A stretch of 64,000 nucleotides of DNA, from the NCBI RefSeq assembly GCF_002776525.5, contig NC_045436.1, positions 5,867,918-5,931,917 on the forward strand. Direction: 5' to 3'. Positions 23,551-34,925 of the stretch are shown here, piece after piece. Source of the DNA: Piliocolobus tephrosceles (taxonomy: Eukaryota > Chordata > Mammalia > Primates > Cercopithecidae). The notes beneath the pieces are model-generated. The model ran no database searches and was not told the DNA's origin. It saw only the letters and a list, made by a program, of their open reading frames with translations. The position numbers and the translations under genes are program-made. Each line of letters opens with the position of its first letter. Positions within the stretch are counted from its first letter, which is position 1.

Positions 23551-24249
23551 TTACTGCATAAAGGCATTTGATGAACATAGACAGAAGCCACTCTCACAAA
23601 TAAGGAAAAATCCACTTGACACTATTGCCATCTTCACTGTTCTGCTCTTCACGGTTCTGCTCTTTGGGACTTGTTCACTCCCTGGCTAAACAGTCTTTTT
23701 AAAAGCACTGTTAAAAAGTTATCCACATCTGCCCATTGTCTGCATTATAAACAGCCAGTTTGCAAATGTGGGGAAAATATGTCCAAATACTTCTTTCAGT
23801 TATTTGAAAACCAATGGAAATGAAAATCCAAATGAGTTCACTAGGTTAACAGAATGCCCCGTTCTAATCACAAGCTCTAGCATCTAATCTAAATGGAAGT
23901 TTTCTCTTAGACGTTTGGTGAATTCAGAAGACACTGTTTTATAATTTCACCAAAGATCCATGCCGGAATTCTTAAAAATCCTATGACCGAAGCTCATATC
24001 TCTACAACCCGGTGGTTACAGCTAAACTACCCAAGTATCCTTCAGTTTGCTCTTCCGGGCCCTGTAAGTGGGTCAAGATTACTGATCCACCACAATCCCC
24101 CCGGTGGCTTCTTCGCATCAACCCCTGGGGCACCAAGCATGCATATGATTAGAGAAAGACGCGAAACACAGAGTCCACTGAAGCCACTGGGAATGCCAGC
24201 AAGACCATGTGTCGCCGTATCTATACATTTAAACTGCTGTGTACCTGCT
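23551..24249. other. Unannotated intronic DNA
   Basis: Includes a local tandem echo 'gttctgctcttcacggttctgctctt' at 23639-23664. No exon seen. Confidence 0.5.
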
Positions 24250-24560
24250 ACCCATCTGGCCTCGCTAGACACTGGGAGCACAAAACCAAGTCAGACCCAA
24301 GCCACGGCCTGAAAGCGTTTCCAGTCTAGATGGAGGGTGAGGCAAGAAAATGGCAGATGTGTCGGTTATTTCAGAGGTGTGTGCAAGAAGTGCTGCCAGA
24401 GCATGGAGAAGGAGCAGCTCAGTCACACTCCATCAGGTTTCCACAAGGAACTAAGTTCTAAACACTAGGAGGAAGCAAATAGGAAGTAGAGGGAAGAGGG
24501 TGTTATTGGAAAGGGGAAAACAAAAGGGCTCTGGAAAGGTCACCATAGGAAGACGACATG
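24250..24560 (-). repeat. Possible LINE-2 remnant
   Basis: 'cagtctagatgg..', 'gtgcaagaagtgctgcc' and downstream A/G-rich text resemble the reverse L2 3' region; weak by eye. Confidence 0.4.
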
Positions 24561-24728
24561 GTTGCAAAGTAAAACTCAACTGTACTTTTTTGTGTAGCTT
24601 ATGTGGAAGTCACTCTTTATGTCAATATTTTGAAGTGACAACGATTGAGATCCCGTTGTGATTCCATATATGTGTCTGATGCGATTCGCAGTTTTATACT
24701 GCAGAAACCAATGCTGGCTCTTTTAATA

Positions 24729-24790
24729 TTAGGTTGGTGGAAAAGTCATTGCAGTTTTGGCCATTACTTGTAATGGCAAAATCGGTCATA
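24729..24790 (+). mobile_element. Truncated MADE1 (mariner MITE)
   Basis: 'ttaggttggtggaaaagtc' then 'gccattacttgtaatggcaaaa' is the MADE1 left arm and hairpin centre. The right terminal repeat is lost. Complete MADE1 copies gave rise to miR-548 hairpins; this one cannot fold fully. Confidence 0.85.
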
Positions 24791-24814
24791 GGGATATCAT
24801 GCTTCCATTGTACC

Positions 24815-24960
24815 AAGCTTGTTTCTAAGTGCTTTACACATATTAATTCACCCAAAGCCCAAATGGGTAAGTACCATTATTATTCCCATGTTGCAGGTCA
24901 GGAAGCTGAGGTCCCGAGAAAATCAGTAATTTCTCCACGTTTACCTGGCTAGTGATGGTA
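24815..24960 (-). repeat. MIR element
   Basis: 'taagtgctttacacatattaattc', 'gtaccattattattcccatg' and 'caggaagctgaggtcc' match the reverse MIR; it abuts the MADE1 remnant. Confidence 0.8.
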
Positions 24961-26917
24961 ACACTGAACTATGAAGCCAAGCCATGTGGTCCACATCTCT
25001 GCTCTAAATCACCAGCTACACAGCCTCTCAGGAAAAAGAACACACTGAAATACACTGAGTAACTCAAGGATGCCAGGGAGGGCTGGAGACCCAGGCTTGA
25101 AGCATGCAGCCAGAGCCACTTCAATAAGGACACCTCTGCAGCCACCACCAAGCACGAACCTGCAGCTGGCACCACTAGCAAGGTCACATGGGGCACCGCC
25201 TGCCGGCTGCCACCTCCGGCCTTGGAATGCCATCATGCTACAAAACACCACATCCAGGGACTCTGTCTCACAGTCCCCATCATCTTACCTCACTAGCACC
25301 AGATTAGAAGTCATTAGAAGGGAATATTCAATGGGTGAAACCCAGGTCTCTGGCCCTGCCCTCCACGTAAGGAAGGCCAGGAAAGTAACTACACAGCAAT
25401 TTCAGCATCTTCACAGAGAATGCGGGCGCTGCCTTCCACCAAGGCTCAGAGGTGGCAGACTAGTGTCGCGCAGCTGCTGGAACTAGCACCGCACGGTGGG
25501 TGGATTAAAGCAACAGAAATATGTGCCCTCCAAGCTCTGATGCTAGAAGTAGAAACCCAGGTGTCAGCAGGATTGTTTCCTTCCTGGACCCTGAGGGTGA
25601 AGCAACCCCGTGCCTCTCTCCCAGCCTCTAGGGGTGGCTGGCGGGCCTGGGCCTTCCCTCATCTGTAGACACATCACTCCCACCTCTGCCTCTCTCGTCA
25701 CATGGTATTCTCCCTGCGTCTGCGTCTCGAACACCAGTCATATGGATTTCGGGCTCACCCTATTCCAGTGCTGCTGCATCTTAACTCGGTTACAGCCACA
25801 GTGACCTGATGTCCACATAAGGGCATAGTCACAGGTACCAGGGGTTAGGACTTGAACATATCTTTTGGGCAGACACATTCGACACGTAACAATGGGGAGT
25901 GACACAGACACTGAAAAGGGGTTCAGATACTGAGCAGCCAAAAAGGAAAAAAAAAAGGACAACTACCCCATGCACTTCAGTCACTGTGGCGGCCTTCATT
26001 TTCTCTAATAATAGACAATTTCAAAGCAAAAGTTGGATATCCCAAAAGCAATAAATGGCATGTCAGCTCTCCTAGGGGAACCAACCTGACAGGAATCTGT
26101 AGGGGTGAGAAGGCAGTGTTAATTGCAGAAGATGGCTCCTCCCTCTGAAACTATGACCATCAGACGGATAAGGCCAGGCAATAGTCCTGTTACCCCTACT
26201 GCCCACAGGCATCTGCCAAATCTCTCTCTTTTATCTTCAAAAAGAGAAAACTTGGCCTGGAGGGGCCATCACGGATTAAGGTAGAAAGATAAATGGAGAC
26301 TTTGACTGTGTGTACGAGTTACCTAAGCCATAATTTTTCAGCGGGATAGGTATATGACAGATGTTTGAAATATACATTATTTACATAGCTGGCCTAGTCT
26401 TTTGTGCTGCTACTTGCAGAGTTCTCTTTTCAGACCTGACTATAGATATCAAAAACATATCCCTTCTATCAACAATGCAATGGCTTCTGAATAAATGAGA
26501 ACACTAATAAAACAAATCCAAGAATTAAAGGGCACTTTACTTTCAGGAACAGGAAAGCAGACAATCTCCAAGCAATCCTAACCTCGAGTTTCCAGGTTTC
26601 AGAAACCCAAGGAGGACTCCGAGTTAACAGAATCCAACTGAACCTCCTTCTGCTGGAAATAAAAATCGGTCACCTGCTCCCCTCCAAGAAGGGGAACAGA
26701 AAGCACAGAAAGCCAAGCTATTCTCATGTTCACAACGAACACCGCCGCACAAATGACCTCCCACCTGTATGCCTTTATTGTTCACCTGTGCACCTGAAAG
26801 CCCTCTGTGGTTGGAATATCAAACCACTAGCCCAAAATGGAACTCATTCTCCACTCACTTTCTGCAGGTTCCTGGTCATTTACTGTATTCTTCCAACAAC
26901 AACAAAATCTGTTGCAC
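24961..26917. other. Unannotated intronic DNA
   Basis: A 138-residue open frame at 25070-25486 has no motif, no splice sites in register and no known homologue. No transposon recognised. Confidence 0.5.
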
Positions 26918-27129
26918 CTTTTTTATTTTTATTTTTATTTTTAAGACAGGGTCTCCTTCTGTCACCCAGGCTGGAGTGCAGTGGCACAATCTCCGCTCAC
27001 TGTGGCCTCAACCTCCCCAGGCTCAGGTGATCCTCCCGCTCAGCCTCTCGAGTAGCTGGGACTACAGGCACATGCCATCAAGTGTGGCCAATTTTTGTAT
27101 CTTTTGTAGAGACGGGTTTTCGCCATGTT
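26918..27129 (-). repeat. 5'-truncated AluJ (antisense)
   Basis: Right arm intact, left arm cut after 'gagacgggttttcgccatgtt'. T-rich ATTTTT tail. Confidence 0.85.
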
Positions 27130-27572
27130 CACCTTCATTTTCTTTCACCTCTTAAACCCAACCACGTACAAAGAACAGCCAGTTCCTTTGTTCTCCCAGA
27201 TTCTCCCTTTCCTCTTCATAACCCTTTCCACCTTGTGCCATCCCTCCTCCCTTGGCCTGCTCAGGTTTTCCACTACATGGTGTGAGTACCACTCGGGCAC
27301 ATGGGTTCATTTCGGGTAGTATCTAGTTGAATATTTTTTACTGAAATAACTAAATGTCCATTTTAATAGGGATTAGGAAAAAATACAATTATCAAGGGAA
27401 ACCCATAATTTCATAGAAAATGCAAAATTGTCTCTTTAATTCACTTAAATACAAAAGTAGATCAAGTTAAAGAGAAGTATTAAATAGATAACAATGTAGG
27501 TGGTGTGCGGACATATTTTTAAAATCTTGAGGGTGGTGTGCTAATAATGCCTAGCAGTGCTGGGACACGCAG
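27130..27572. other. Unannotated intronic DNA
   Basis: Nothing recognised. Confidence 0.5.
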
Positions 27573-27888
27573 TCTTTTTGTTTGTTTGTTTTGCTCCCCC
27601 CAACCCCCTGACAAAGTCTTGCTCTGTCACCCAGGCTGGAGTACAGTGATGCGATCTCGGTTTACTGCAACCTCCACCTCCAGGGTTCAAGGGATTCTCC
27701 TGCCTCAGCCTCCTGAGTAGCTGGGATTACAGGCACACACCACCACGCCCAGCTCATTTTTGTATTCTTAGTAGAGACAGGGTTTCACCACGTTGGCCAG
27801 GCTGGTCTCGAACTCATGACCCTGAGATCCGCCTGCCTTGGCCTCCCAAAGTGCTGGGATTATAGGCGTGAACCACTGCACCCGGCCC
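27573..27888 (-). repeat. AluS element (antisense)
   Basis: Full reverse Alu with a C-rich disrupted tail ('gctccccccaacccc'). Flanks share 'ggacac(g/a)c'. This is the last Alu before the promoter-proximal desert. Confidence 0.9.
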
Positions 27889-27989
27889 AGGACACACTGT
27901 TCTGTAGTCGTCGTCTTACTGCTTGATCACCACATCAACCCCCAAACACCTCCCCTCTGGTCTCCCAGGCTGTAAACATTCAAAACATG

Positions 27990-28335
27990 CACCTACCCAG
28001 GAAGCCACTCTCTGACACCTCTTTAAAAAGGTTCCTTTCGTCATTTCTCTCCCCAAATCACAAATGTGTTACCTACCCCACAAACTCTGAATCCACCCCA
28101 ATTTCAAGACCCCACACATTATTTCTAGGAATATCCCAGAGTTACAGTAAGACAAATTTCACACATCCATTTTCATTTCCAGCATCATGCCTTAGTTTGT
28201 ACCGCTTCCTCAACCTCCCCCAAATCCTTCTCCTTCTCCATCTCTTCAAATCAATCCACTTCTTCAAGACCCAAGTAAGTCCTCCCTCCAGGCAGCCTTT
28301 TCTAAGCAATGTCCTTCTGTTCTCGGAACTCCAGT
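27990..28335 (+). repeat. Possible LINE-2 remnant
   Basis: 'cttcaagacccaagtaagtcctccctccaggcagccttttct' follows the rhythm of the L2 3' coding end; the upstream part is unclear. Confidence 0.35.
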
Positions 28336-28574
28336 TCCACTTGTAGCAACCAGGTCAACCAACTCGACTCTTGATTGTATCCTATTATTTAGTACTTTCT
28401 AAATACTAATCACTAGCAGCTTGCTGATCCTGGTTCTACCAATCATAATGGAAGATCTTTTCCAAAGTAGGATCTTAGAATACATACTTGTAACTTCTGC
28501 AGTTACAAGAAGGTGACTCATATTAGGACTTCAAGACTTCATTCAACTTTCTAAGAAGTCATGTTTTAGTCACT

Positions 28575-29330
28575 CATCCCATACACATTTACTGTGTGCC
28601 TGATACATGCCAAGCTCTGTGGTTGCTGGCAAAATAGAGATGTGAATAAGGCAGGTACTATCAGTGAGGATTTCACCATCCAGACTGGAGACGCACGTGG
28701 ACTGTAAGCTCGTGGTGCGGCACAATGTGACCGTGTTGATGTAACACAAGTACAAAACAAACGTCATGGGAGCAATTCACTCTGGAAAGGATCTGAGAGA
28801 CGATGCAAGAGAAGGGGGCATAGGAGCTGGTTCTGGAAGGCTAAAGAGGATTCTATCAGAACTGTAAGGATGGAGGATGCATTCTGAGCAAAGTCACATA
28901 AACTACAACAGGTACACAAGGTGACAGGCACTGCCGCAGGTAAAGAGCTCCCAGAGCCCAGAGCGTAGGGTGAGGTGAACAAGGGGGAAAGAGAAGAAGA
29001 GGTGGAAAAAGTGAGGGAGGTTATACTGTGATATGCCCTGGTCTATGATTTCATCCACAGGCGTGACGGATGGGAACACTGGGAAGGGAAGCAACACGAG
29101 CAATTTTGCTTTAGGATTTTAAAATAACAAAACCAAAACAAAACCATCTTAAAGCCCTTGGGGGACATAAGGAGGATGGATGGAACTGGAAGAGAGGTAT
29201 GTTTGGAAGATAGTGTAATAGAACAGAAAAAGAGTTCAGCAACAGAGATGAAGAGAAAGAGACAGGTTTTAGAAATATTTAAGTGGGAGGAACAAATAGA
29301 ATTTTCCGATTGACTGGTTGTGCATTCTGA
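28575..29330 (-). repeat. LINE-2 fragment (antisense)
   Basis: 'tactgtgtgcctgatacatgccaagc' starts the reverse L2 3' end. Later 'aatatttaagtgggaggaac..gattgactggttg' fits the reverse L2 reverse-transcriptase region. Non-coding. Confidence 0.65.
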
Positions 29331-30299
29331 TGTTAAAAAAAGACTAGCCCTTTCCTACTTCAGGAAAAGTTGACTCCCTACTTAAAAAATTACCCATGTC
29401 CTTTCTTTCTTGTGTTACTGTGGATAAGGTCAATTTGGAGTAGACTATATCTATACTCCCACCAACTAGAAGAACCTCTACTTTATACCTTATAGATTAG
29501 GCATCACACACTATAACTGATTTACAAAAGCATGTCCTAAATTCAAAAGTTAGCACAGTACCCACTGGCAAGGGTCCAAGCAGATTGTGCTTTTCGTTAT
29601 AACCTGCATTCAGCCTAAGCAATCGTGTATCACAGAGTATACCATTGTCTGAATTGTCCTAAGTCTCCGGGGTGTAGGGAATTTAAGGCCAGAATTGCTC
29701 TGGAGGTGCAGAAGTGCTAAGGTTTTTATACAATATACTCATATTCCTTTCTTTCAAATAAAAACATTGGAAAGAATGTAAAAGATATTGAAATACCAAG
29801 AGAGGTGACCTTTTGTAAGCCCACTCACGTTCTCCTGGGAAATAAAGAATAAAGTCATTCACCACCAAGTGTAATATTCCTCACTCCACTCGCCTGATGA
29901 AAGGAGTCAACATAGGTAGTTTCAAATTAAAACACAGTTGGAGCGGCTAGGCTGAAAATGGATCTCCACAAAGAGGAAAAGTGACGTGATGGGATGCCGT
30001 TTATTAAAACTTGCATATGATTATAACTTACCAGGTCTTAATTTACTTCCTCCTCCCCCTCATTACTCTGGTCACCAGGGTGAGTCCTAAAATGCATACA
30101 TTTCATGTAACATTTCAGGATGATAGGCAATAGGATTGTATGGCAAAATGAGCGCTATTCCCACATACGGGAGGCACCTGACTCCGAAAAGCAGAAGAGG
30201 GCCGAGGTTTTGTGTAACGATTCATGTGTAAGTGCTCAGAAGTTTTGCACTTGCTCATTACAGAGCCACTGCGGAGCCGAATTCTGTAATGGCAGCACG
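29331..30299. other. Unique intronic DNA
   Basis: No repeat recognised; part of the Alu/L1-free interval. Confidence 0.55.
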
Positions 30300-30400
30300 G
30301 AAGTGGAGGACTCATTACAGATGGAGGGAGGTCATATCACTCGCCAGGGACACAGCTGGTTTGTGGCAGGCCCAGATTAGAACCTCCAGTGTCCATCCTC
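30300..30400 (-). repeat. MIR remnant
   Basis: 'tcactcgccagggacacagctggtttgtggcaggcccagatt' mirrors the reverse MIR ('cttgcccaaggtcacacagc..'). Only weakly conserved. Confidence 0.5.
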
Positions 30401-33400
30401 CACGCCCAGAAAACTCTCATGTCTCTTAAAATAACAGAACATAAGGAACTGGAACACACAGTCAAATGTGCCCCAGAATTAGTCTCTATAAAACAAAAAC
30501 TAATAAACTAATCAAGGTGATGAGCTGGCCATTCTTCCCCAGCAGACAGAACTGCTTTCCAATTTCTTGCAATGTCAGTTTAGGGCTTTTGTTTTATCTT
30601 TCTTCAAAGCCTTTAAAATCACAGTATTAAAAACGCACACTTTACTCCTTAAAGATGTTATCAAAATGATAAGCATCACACTAAAATGGGCCAGGACTTC
30701 GCTTTCTCATTCATAAACAAAGCTTTTAAGGATCATGTGCTGTAGAACCTGTATAATGAAAACATTACTTTCCATGCTTGATCAATAAGAATGTCCCCCA
30801 AAGCTCTGATGGCATTATATATGGAATATAAAGAGGTGCCCATCCCCAGGGCTGGGGGAAGGGGTAGTGAAGGAAATGAAAAGTTAGCAGCATCATTCTT
30901 GTGAAGAGATTACAGTTCACATAATTCTAACAGAAAGCTCTAACGACTTCATCAACCAAAGGTTTGGGGCCTTGAAAATCATTTCACAGAGACAAATGCG
31001 CATGTTTTCATATATAAAGTACTAAGCATTCGTTATACAGATCTGCTTCTTTGTGGGGAGTTTTACTTTTATCTCTAGTTCATGAATATCATAACTTCTA
31101 GTTTTAGAAAATGCACAAGAATGATCCCACATGCATTTGGTCCAATCCCTTTTCTTTTTAAGATAATGCCATGCACTTTTTATTATTCATCTTGATTTGA
31201 ACAAAAGAAAAGATCTTCCCCTTTCTGCCCAGAAACCACCACTGGGAAATTAATATTCAAGATGAACAATGAAGTCATCTCATGGCCTGTGAACTTACTG
31301 GTTGCTAGGAAGCTCATGAATTCTTAGGATTTCTTCAGATTTGGTAGCATGAGTTGGGAGTTTAAACAGTCACATAAGGCACAGTCTTCGAGACTTAAAG
31401 TTTCAGAATTCCCTAACTGTCCTTTTGCAAGACCTCTCTAGTTTATAGGTGCCCGCTCTAACCTCTTGAGCTTAAGTGTAGTTTTTCCTGAAGGTATTGG
31501 AAAGGCCAAGGCTAAATGTCAAGCCTATTGCTATAAATCACACTTCACACTGGTAATTACTTATTCGTGGAGAAAAGACTGTTTGAAATGGTGCTGTCTC
31601 ATTAGAAAGCTATTATAGAAGCCTACAATTTTGCTTGAAGCACCTACTGCATGATATGGGACACTAGACCAAAAGGAAAATTATTAATATCTGTTTCTTG
31701 AAATTCCCAAGGCTCTCTCACGTCCTGAAGTTTAAAACTAAGTGATTGTTTCCCACAATTTTCAGGAATATGTGTTGAGGGAGGGGGTCTAAAAATAGTC
31801 TCTTAACTGAAGTTATTTTAAGTCATTTAGTACATCTCTGAAAGGCTTATCTTGTCCTTGGAACCCAAGTAATTTCCCCACAACAAAAACCTTTTTACTA
31901 AAAATCAAGTATGAGGATACCAGTAGTAATTAAACCAAATGGCTGGACAAACAGAAGAAATATGAAAGGCCTCATGTGTTTGTGTTTCTAAGAGGCTTCA
32001 TTTTCTACTCAATATTTTATGTGACAAAGGTTCCATTTGTATCCAAAGTCACTAACTTGATAAAAGTGGATCTCTTTTGCATTTCCTAAAAGGACAAGAA
32101 TGTCTTCTAAACCACTTCCAAGTGTTTCAATATACCATCTATTTCTATCAACACTCACATTTTGAAAGGAGCCATATTTGTAAAGGAAATACATGAAGAT
32201 ACACATCCTTCCCAACCCAACCCCCAAGGAGTTGCACATGAGAAAGACTCCACCTACTCTCCCAATGTTCATTGTAGGTGTTTGTCTTCGTGTTTACTAT
32301 TTCCTCCCATAGCAGCAACACCTGCTTCTTAGTCCATGTACCAACTAATATTTAAAATAAAGAAAAAACGATAAGCCTCCCTCCCCGGGCAAGAATCATA
32401 TTATATGCAACCGTATAACCCCATGAGAATCCAGCAAGGCACTGTGCTCTTTGGGGGCACTCCAGAAAAATGCTGAATGAATGATAGAACTTTTCTTCCA
32501 TCTTTTGGTCTTCAGATTTCTCAGCAGTAACCTAACATTGAATCTGAACAGAAAACTGCCAACCTGAAACAGGTTATCCTTCATTATCACCATAGGACCG
32601 TCTTACCATTTGCAGATCAAGAAATGAAATAAGGGAATCAAATACAATTAAAAGCTTCCTCCTCAAGCCCTCAAAAATGCCTCACAGCACCTGCAATAGC
32701 AGACAAGTTCTTTTGCAAAGAATGAAAATGTGATAACGAGGTAATGCCAAGATAGATTTAAAAAAAAAAAAAAAAAAAAAAAACTGGCTCCCTGGAAATG
32801 TGCCCGAATCATGAGACAGAGTGTTGCAGGTTTGTTGAAGAAATGATGGCCACCAGCCCTCCTACAGCTTCACACTTGGTGTCAGGACAGGTTCCTTAGG
32901 AGGCGTAAGGGGAACTGTGAAGTGTGGAATGGAGACATTCAAACCCTAAGTACATGAAACCCAGGATTATCTGAACACTCAGGGCAGGCATGGGTTTATG
33001 TACATACATGTTTTGAGGTTAGGTTTGGATTTAGGTGTGTTTCAAAATTTACTGCCACAAGTCTGAAGAATATAGCAACCACAGCAGCGACTGAAATGAC
33101 TGAAGTAGAAACTGTAGTTGTCACTTTCTTTACGAATTTGGCTTTTCACGAAAGGGAAAATCAAGGGAGCTTTATTGCCAAAATAGTACAACATCCTTAT
33201 GTCGCCTGATTTTGCAATAAAAAAGATGGTTCTTTTATTTAGGCTTTACGTTCGTGGAAATGCGGTCGCAAGGCATTTTTGAAGCATGAGATGCTGACCC
33301 CAGTTAAAAAGAACTTGCTGTTTTAGGAGAAAGAGAGTAAAGCTAGCCTCTAAGTACCAACCACAAGCTTAAAATGATCTTCCCAGTTAAGACAGGGCTC

Positions 33401-34417
33401 AGAGTGATTTGGTACAGTATGTGGTTTGAAAGAAAATCTCGGTTCTTCCATTACAGTGTGCTTAGAAGAAAATCAAAATTTTTCTCTGAATGAAAAATAA
33501 ATAAAAACCGATGCCTTACACATCATTACATACAAGTGGTTAACGAGAAGTAAGGAGAAGGCAACGGAAGCTTTCCAGGCTTTTCCTCCTTCAGCATTTC
33601 CCTCAAGAATTTCATCCCTGGGTTCCTAAACCAAACCAAAGCCATTCCGTTGTATTTCCAAAAAAAGAACTGGCTCCTTCAGGAAGGCTCTTCACAGCAC
33701 TGCATTTTAAGCGGATATCTTTTCTGAAGCCTCCCTTTTCCATTTACCGTTTTGTTTGTCCTTCCTGTCTGACATGCAAATACATGATACAGCCTCCATT
33801 CTTTCCATACAGCCTAATTCAAAGCAACATATGTTAAATCCACACAGAATCATATGAGCATTCAATCCGCATCCACACCATTACCCCCACAGAACGCATT
33901 CAGTGAGCTCCAACACAGTTCTCTGCGTGCAAATCAGACGAGTCTGGGATGTCTGCAGGACTCTCGCCTGACTCAGCCCATCCAGAGCTGCGCATGGAAC
34001 CTGTTCCTTTTGGAGAACAGGGGGCTGCTGGAAATACCCACTCAGATAACCGGCCACAACGCAGGAGCCAGCAAGCCTGGCACTGCAGGCAACCCTGGGC
34101 GCAGGATCCTCCACAAAGCTCAAGGAGGCTGCAGCGCGGGGGGCTTGCAGTCATTTATCTCCCTGCAGCCAAAACGCCCGGCTCGTCCCCCCTTCCCTCG
34201 TTTTACCTAACTAATAGCTCTCCAACCCCATATTGAGAGGGCCTGCTGTGGATCTTGCGGAGGTACAAAATGGTGGATGGGAGCTAATTTTTTTCTGCTT
34301 TCCCCATAACTTATCGCATCCATCACTGCCCGTCCTCTCCTCCAAGACCCGGGCCGCGGGATACCGAGCACATCCCGCGGCCCCGGCGCGGGGGCAGAAA
34401 CGCGGTCACCAACCAAC
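30401..34417. other. STOX2: Unique promoter-proximal intron 1, repeat-poor
   Basis: Four kilobases with no recognisable transposon apart from an unexplained A24 run (32760-32783). GC content rises toward the exon. Repeat avoidance suggests regulatory constraint, which needs conservation data. Confidence 0.5.
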
Positions 34418-34583
34418 CTGATGTCATGTAGCCCCGCGAAGCCTGGGGCGCGAAGGCCGCGGGGAAGCGCTTGTGCAGGCGGTAGTCCTTCTCGCTGCGG
34501 GACCTCATGCGGTCCGAGGCCCGGTCCGAGAAATCCGAGCTAGGCCAGGCTCGCCGCAAGGTTGTGCTCCGGGTCTTCTTCAT
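34418..34583 (-). CDS. STOX2: STOX2 first coding exon (N-terminal 55 residues)
   Basis: Seen: an ATG at 34583 (minus strand) opens a frame of 55 codons plus one base. It starts MKKTRSTTLRRAWPSSDFSD and ends ..GYMTS, then TCAG|GTTGGT, a GT donor with the intron beginning at 34417. I recognise this as the start of storkhead-box protein 2, whose next residues (G-D-V..) fit the phase-1 junction. The peptide is basic (10 Arg, 4 Lys) and Ser-rich, with no signal peptide or membrane segment. Known: STOX2 is a paralogue of STOX1 and has a winged-helix (storkhead) domain in later exons; it is a presumed nuclear regulator linked to placenta/decidua biology. Those exons are not in this window. Neighbours: the exon lies inside a CpG island, with GC boxes about 320 bp upstream. 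The frame stays open past the donor, but reading it as coding would lose the known protein, so the donor is preferred. Confidence is high for identity, slightly lower for this being the only first exon. Confidence 0.93.
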
Positions 34584-34622
34584 GGTGGGGAGGGCGACCT
34601 GCCGCCCCGATCCTCGGGGGCC

Positions 34623-34652
34623 TCAGCGCCGGGGCGCAGCGCGCTCCTTCAT
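34623..34652 (-). promoter_or_regulatory. Upstream ORF 2 in STOX2 leader (9 codons)
   Basis: Minus-strand ATG at 34652 reads M-K-E-R-A-A-P-R-R then TGA at 34625-34623, leaving 39 bases to the STOX2 ATG. It overlaps the stop of uORF 1 in an ATGA tetranucleotide, an arrangement that allows termination-reinitiation. No evidence of translation can be read from sequence alone. Confidence 0.4.
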
Positions 34653-34693
34653 CCGTCTACGGCGGGCACGACCCGGGCGGACTCTGCGCACAT
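34649..34693 (-). promoter_or_regulatory. Upstream ORF 1 in STOX2 leader (14 codons)
   Basis: Minus-strand ATG at 34693 reads M-C-A-E-S-A-R-V-V-P-A-V-D-G then TGA at 34651-34649. Its stop overlaps the next ATG as ATGA. Whether it lies in the mRNA depends on the start site, which I infer to be upstream of it. Short uORFs of this kind usually lower main-ORF translation. Confidence 0.4.
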
Positions 34694-34829
34694 TTTCCCA
34701 GCCCCTCCTCGTCGGCGTCTACACCGCCAGCGGCGGGTCCGGCCCTCCCCACGCCCCCCCACACCCCCACGGCGAAGGCTCCGATTTTACACACGTCCCA
34801 CAATGCATTACACTTCATTTGCAATCCGC

Positions 34830-34925
34830 CCGGCTTATAGCTTCCAGATTCCTGGGGGGAAAGGCACGTTAGGAGGCTCCCCGGCCCGGAGGAGGCGGGG
34901 AGGGGGCGGGCGGGGTGGGGGCGCT
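34830..34925 (-). promoter_or_regulatory. STOX2: Candidate STOX2 core promoter (GC boxes plus TATA-like element)
   Basis: Reading the minus strand: C-rich blocks at 34925-34890 (plus strand 'gggggcgggcggggtggggg') contain Sp1/KLF-type GC boxes. A GCTATAAGCC TATA-like element follows at 34841-34832, and the STOX2 ATG lies about 250 bases further. Order and spacing fit a start near 34805. This is inference from motifs; CpG-island promoters often start at several sites. Confidence 0.45.
34897..34921 (+). promoter_or_regulatory. G-quadruplex-type G-run upstream of STOX2
   Basis: Five runs of three to five guanines separated by single bases on the plus strand (the STOX2 template strand), within 120 bp of the inferred start site. 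It matches the G3+N1-7 quadruplex pattern with very short loops, so it is predicted to be stable. It overlaps GC boxes. Confidence 0.6.

Larger units (their letters stand above)
1..34417 (-). other. STOX2: STOX2 intron 1 (5' part)
   Basis: Everything to the left of the donor at 34417/34416 is intronic if exon 1 is spliced as in known STOX2; the acceptor lies outside the window. I found no further exon-like open frame with flanking splice sites here. ORFs in this stretch lie mostly in Alus, L2 or other repeats. Confidence 0.75.
34584..34810 (-). other. STOX2: Probable STOX2 5' untranslated region
   Basis: Inferred 5' leader between the STOX2 ATG (34583) and a start site placed about 25-30 bases downstream of a TATA-like element near 34834-34841. 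It is GC-rich and holds two short upstream ORFs (34649-34693 and 34623-34652). The 5' edge is an estimate; the transcript may start further upstream. Confidence 0.45.

Noticed and set aside
25070..25486. 138-codon plus-strand frame as a possible exon
   Set aside because: No recognised homologue or domain and no convincing acceptor/donor pair. It runs across unrelated-looking sequence.
32760..32783. A24 run as the tail of a processed pseudogene
   Set aside because: No mRNA-like body, polyadenylation signal context or target duplication is visible on either side.
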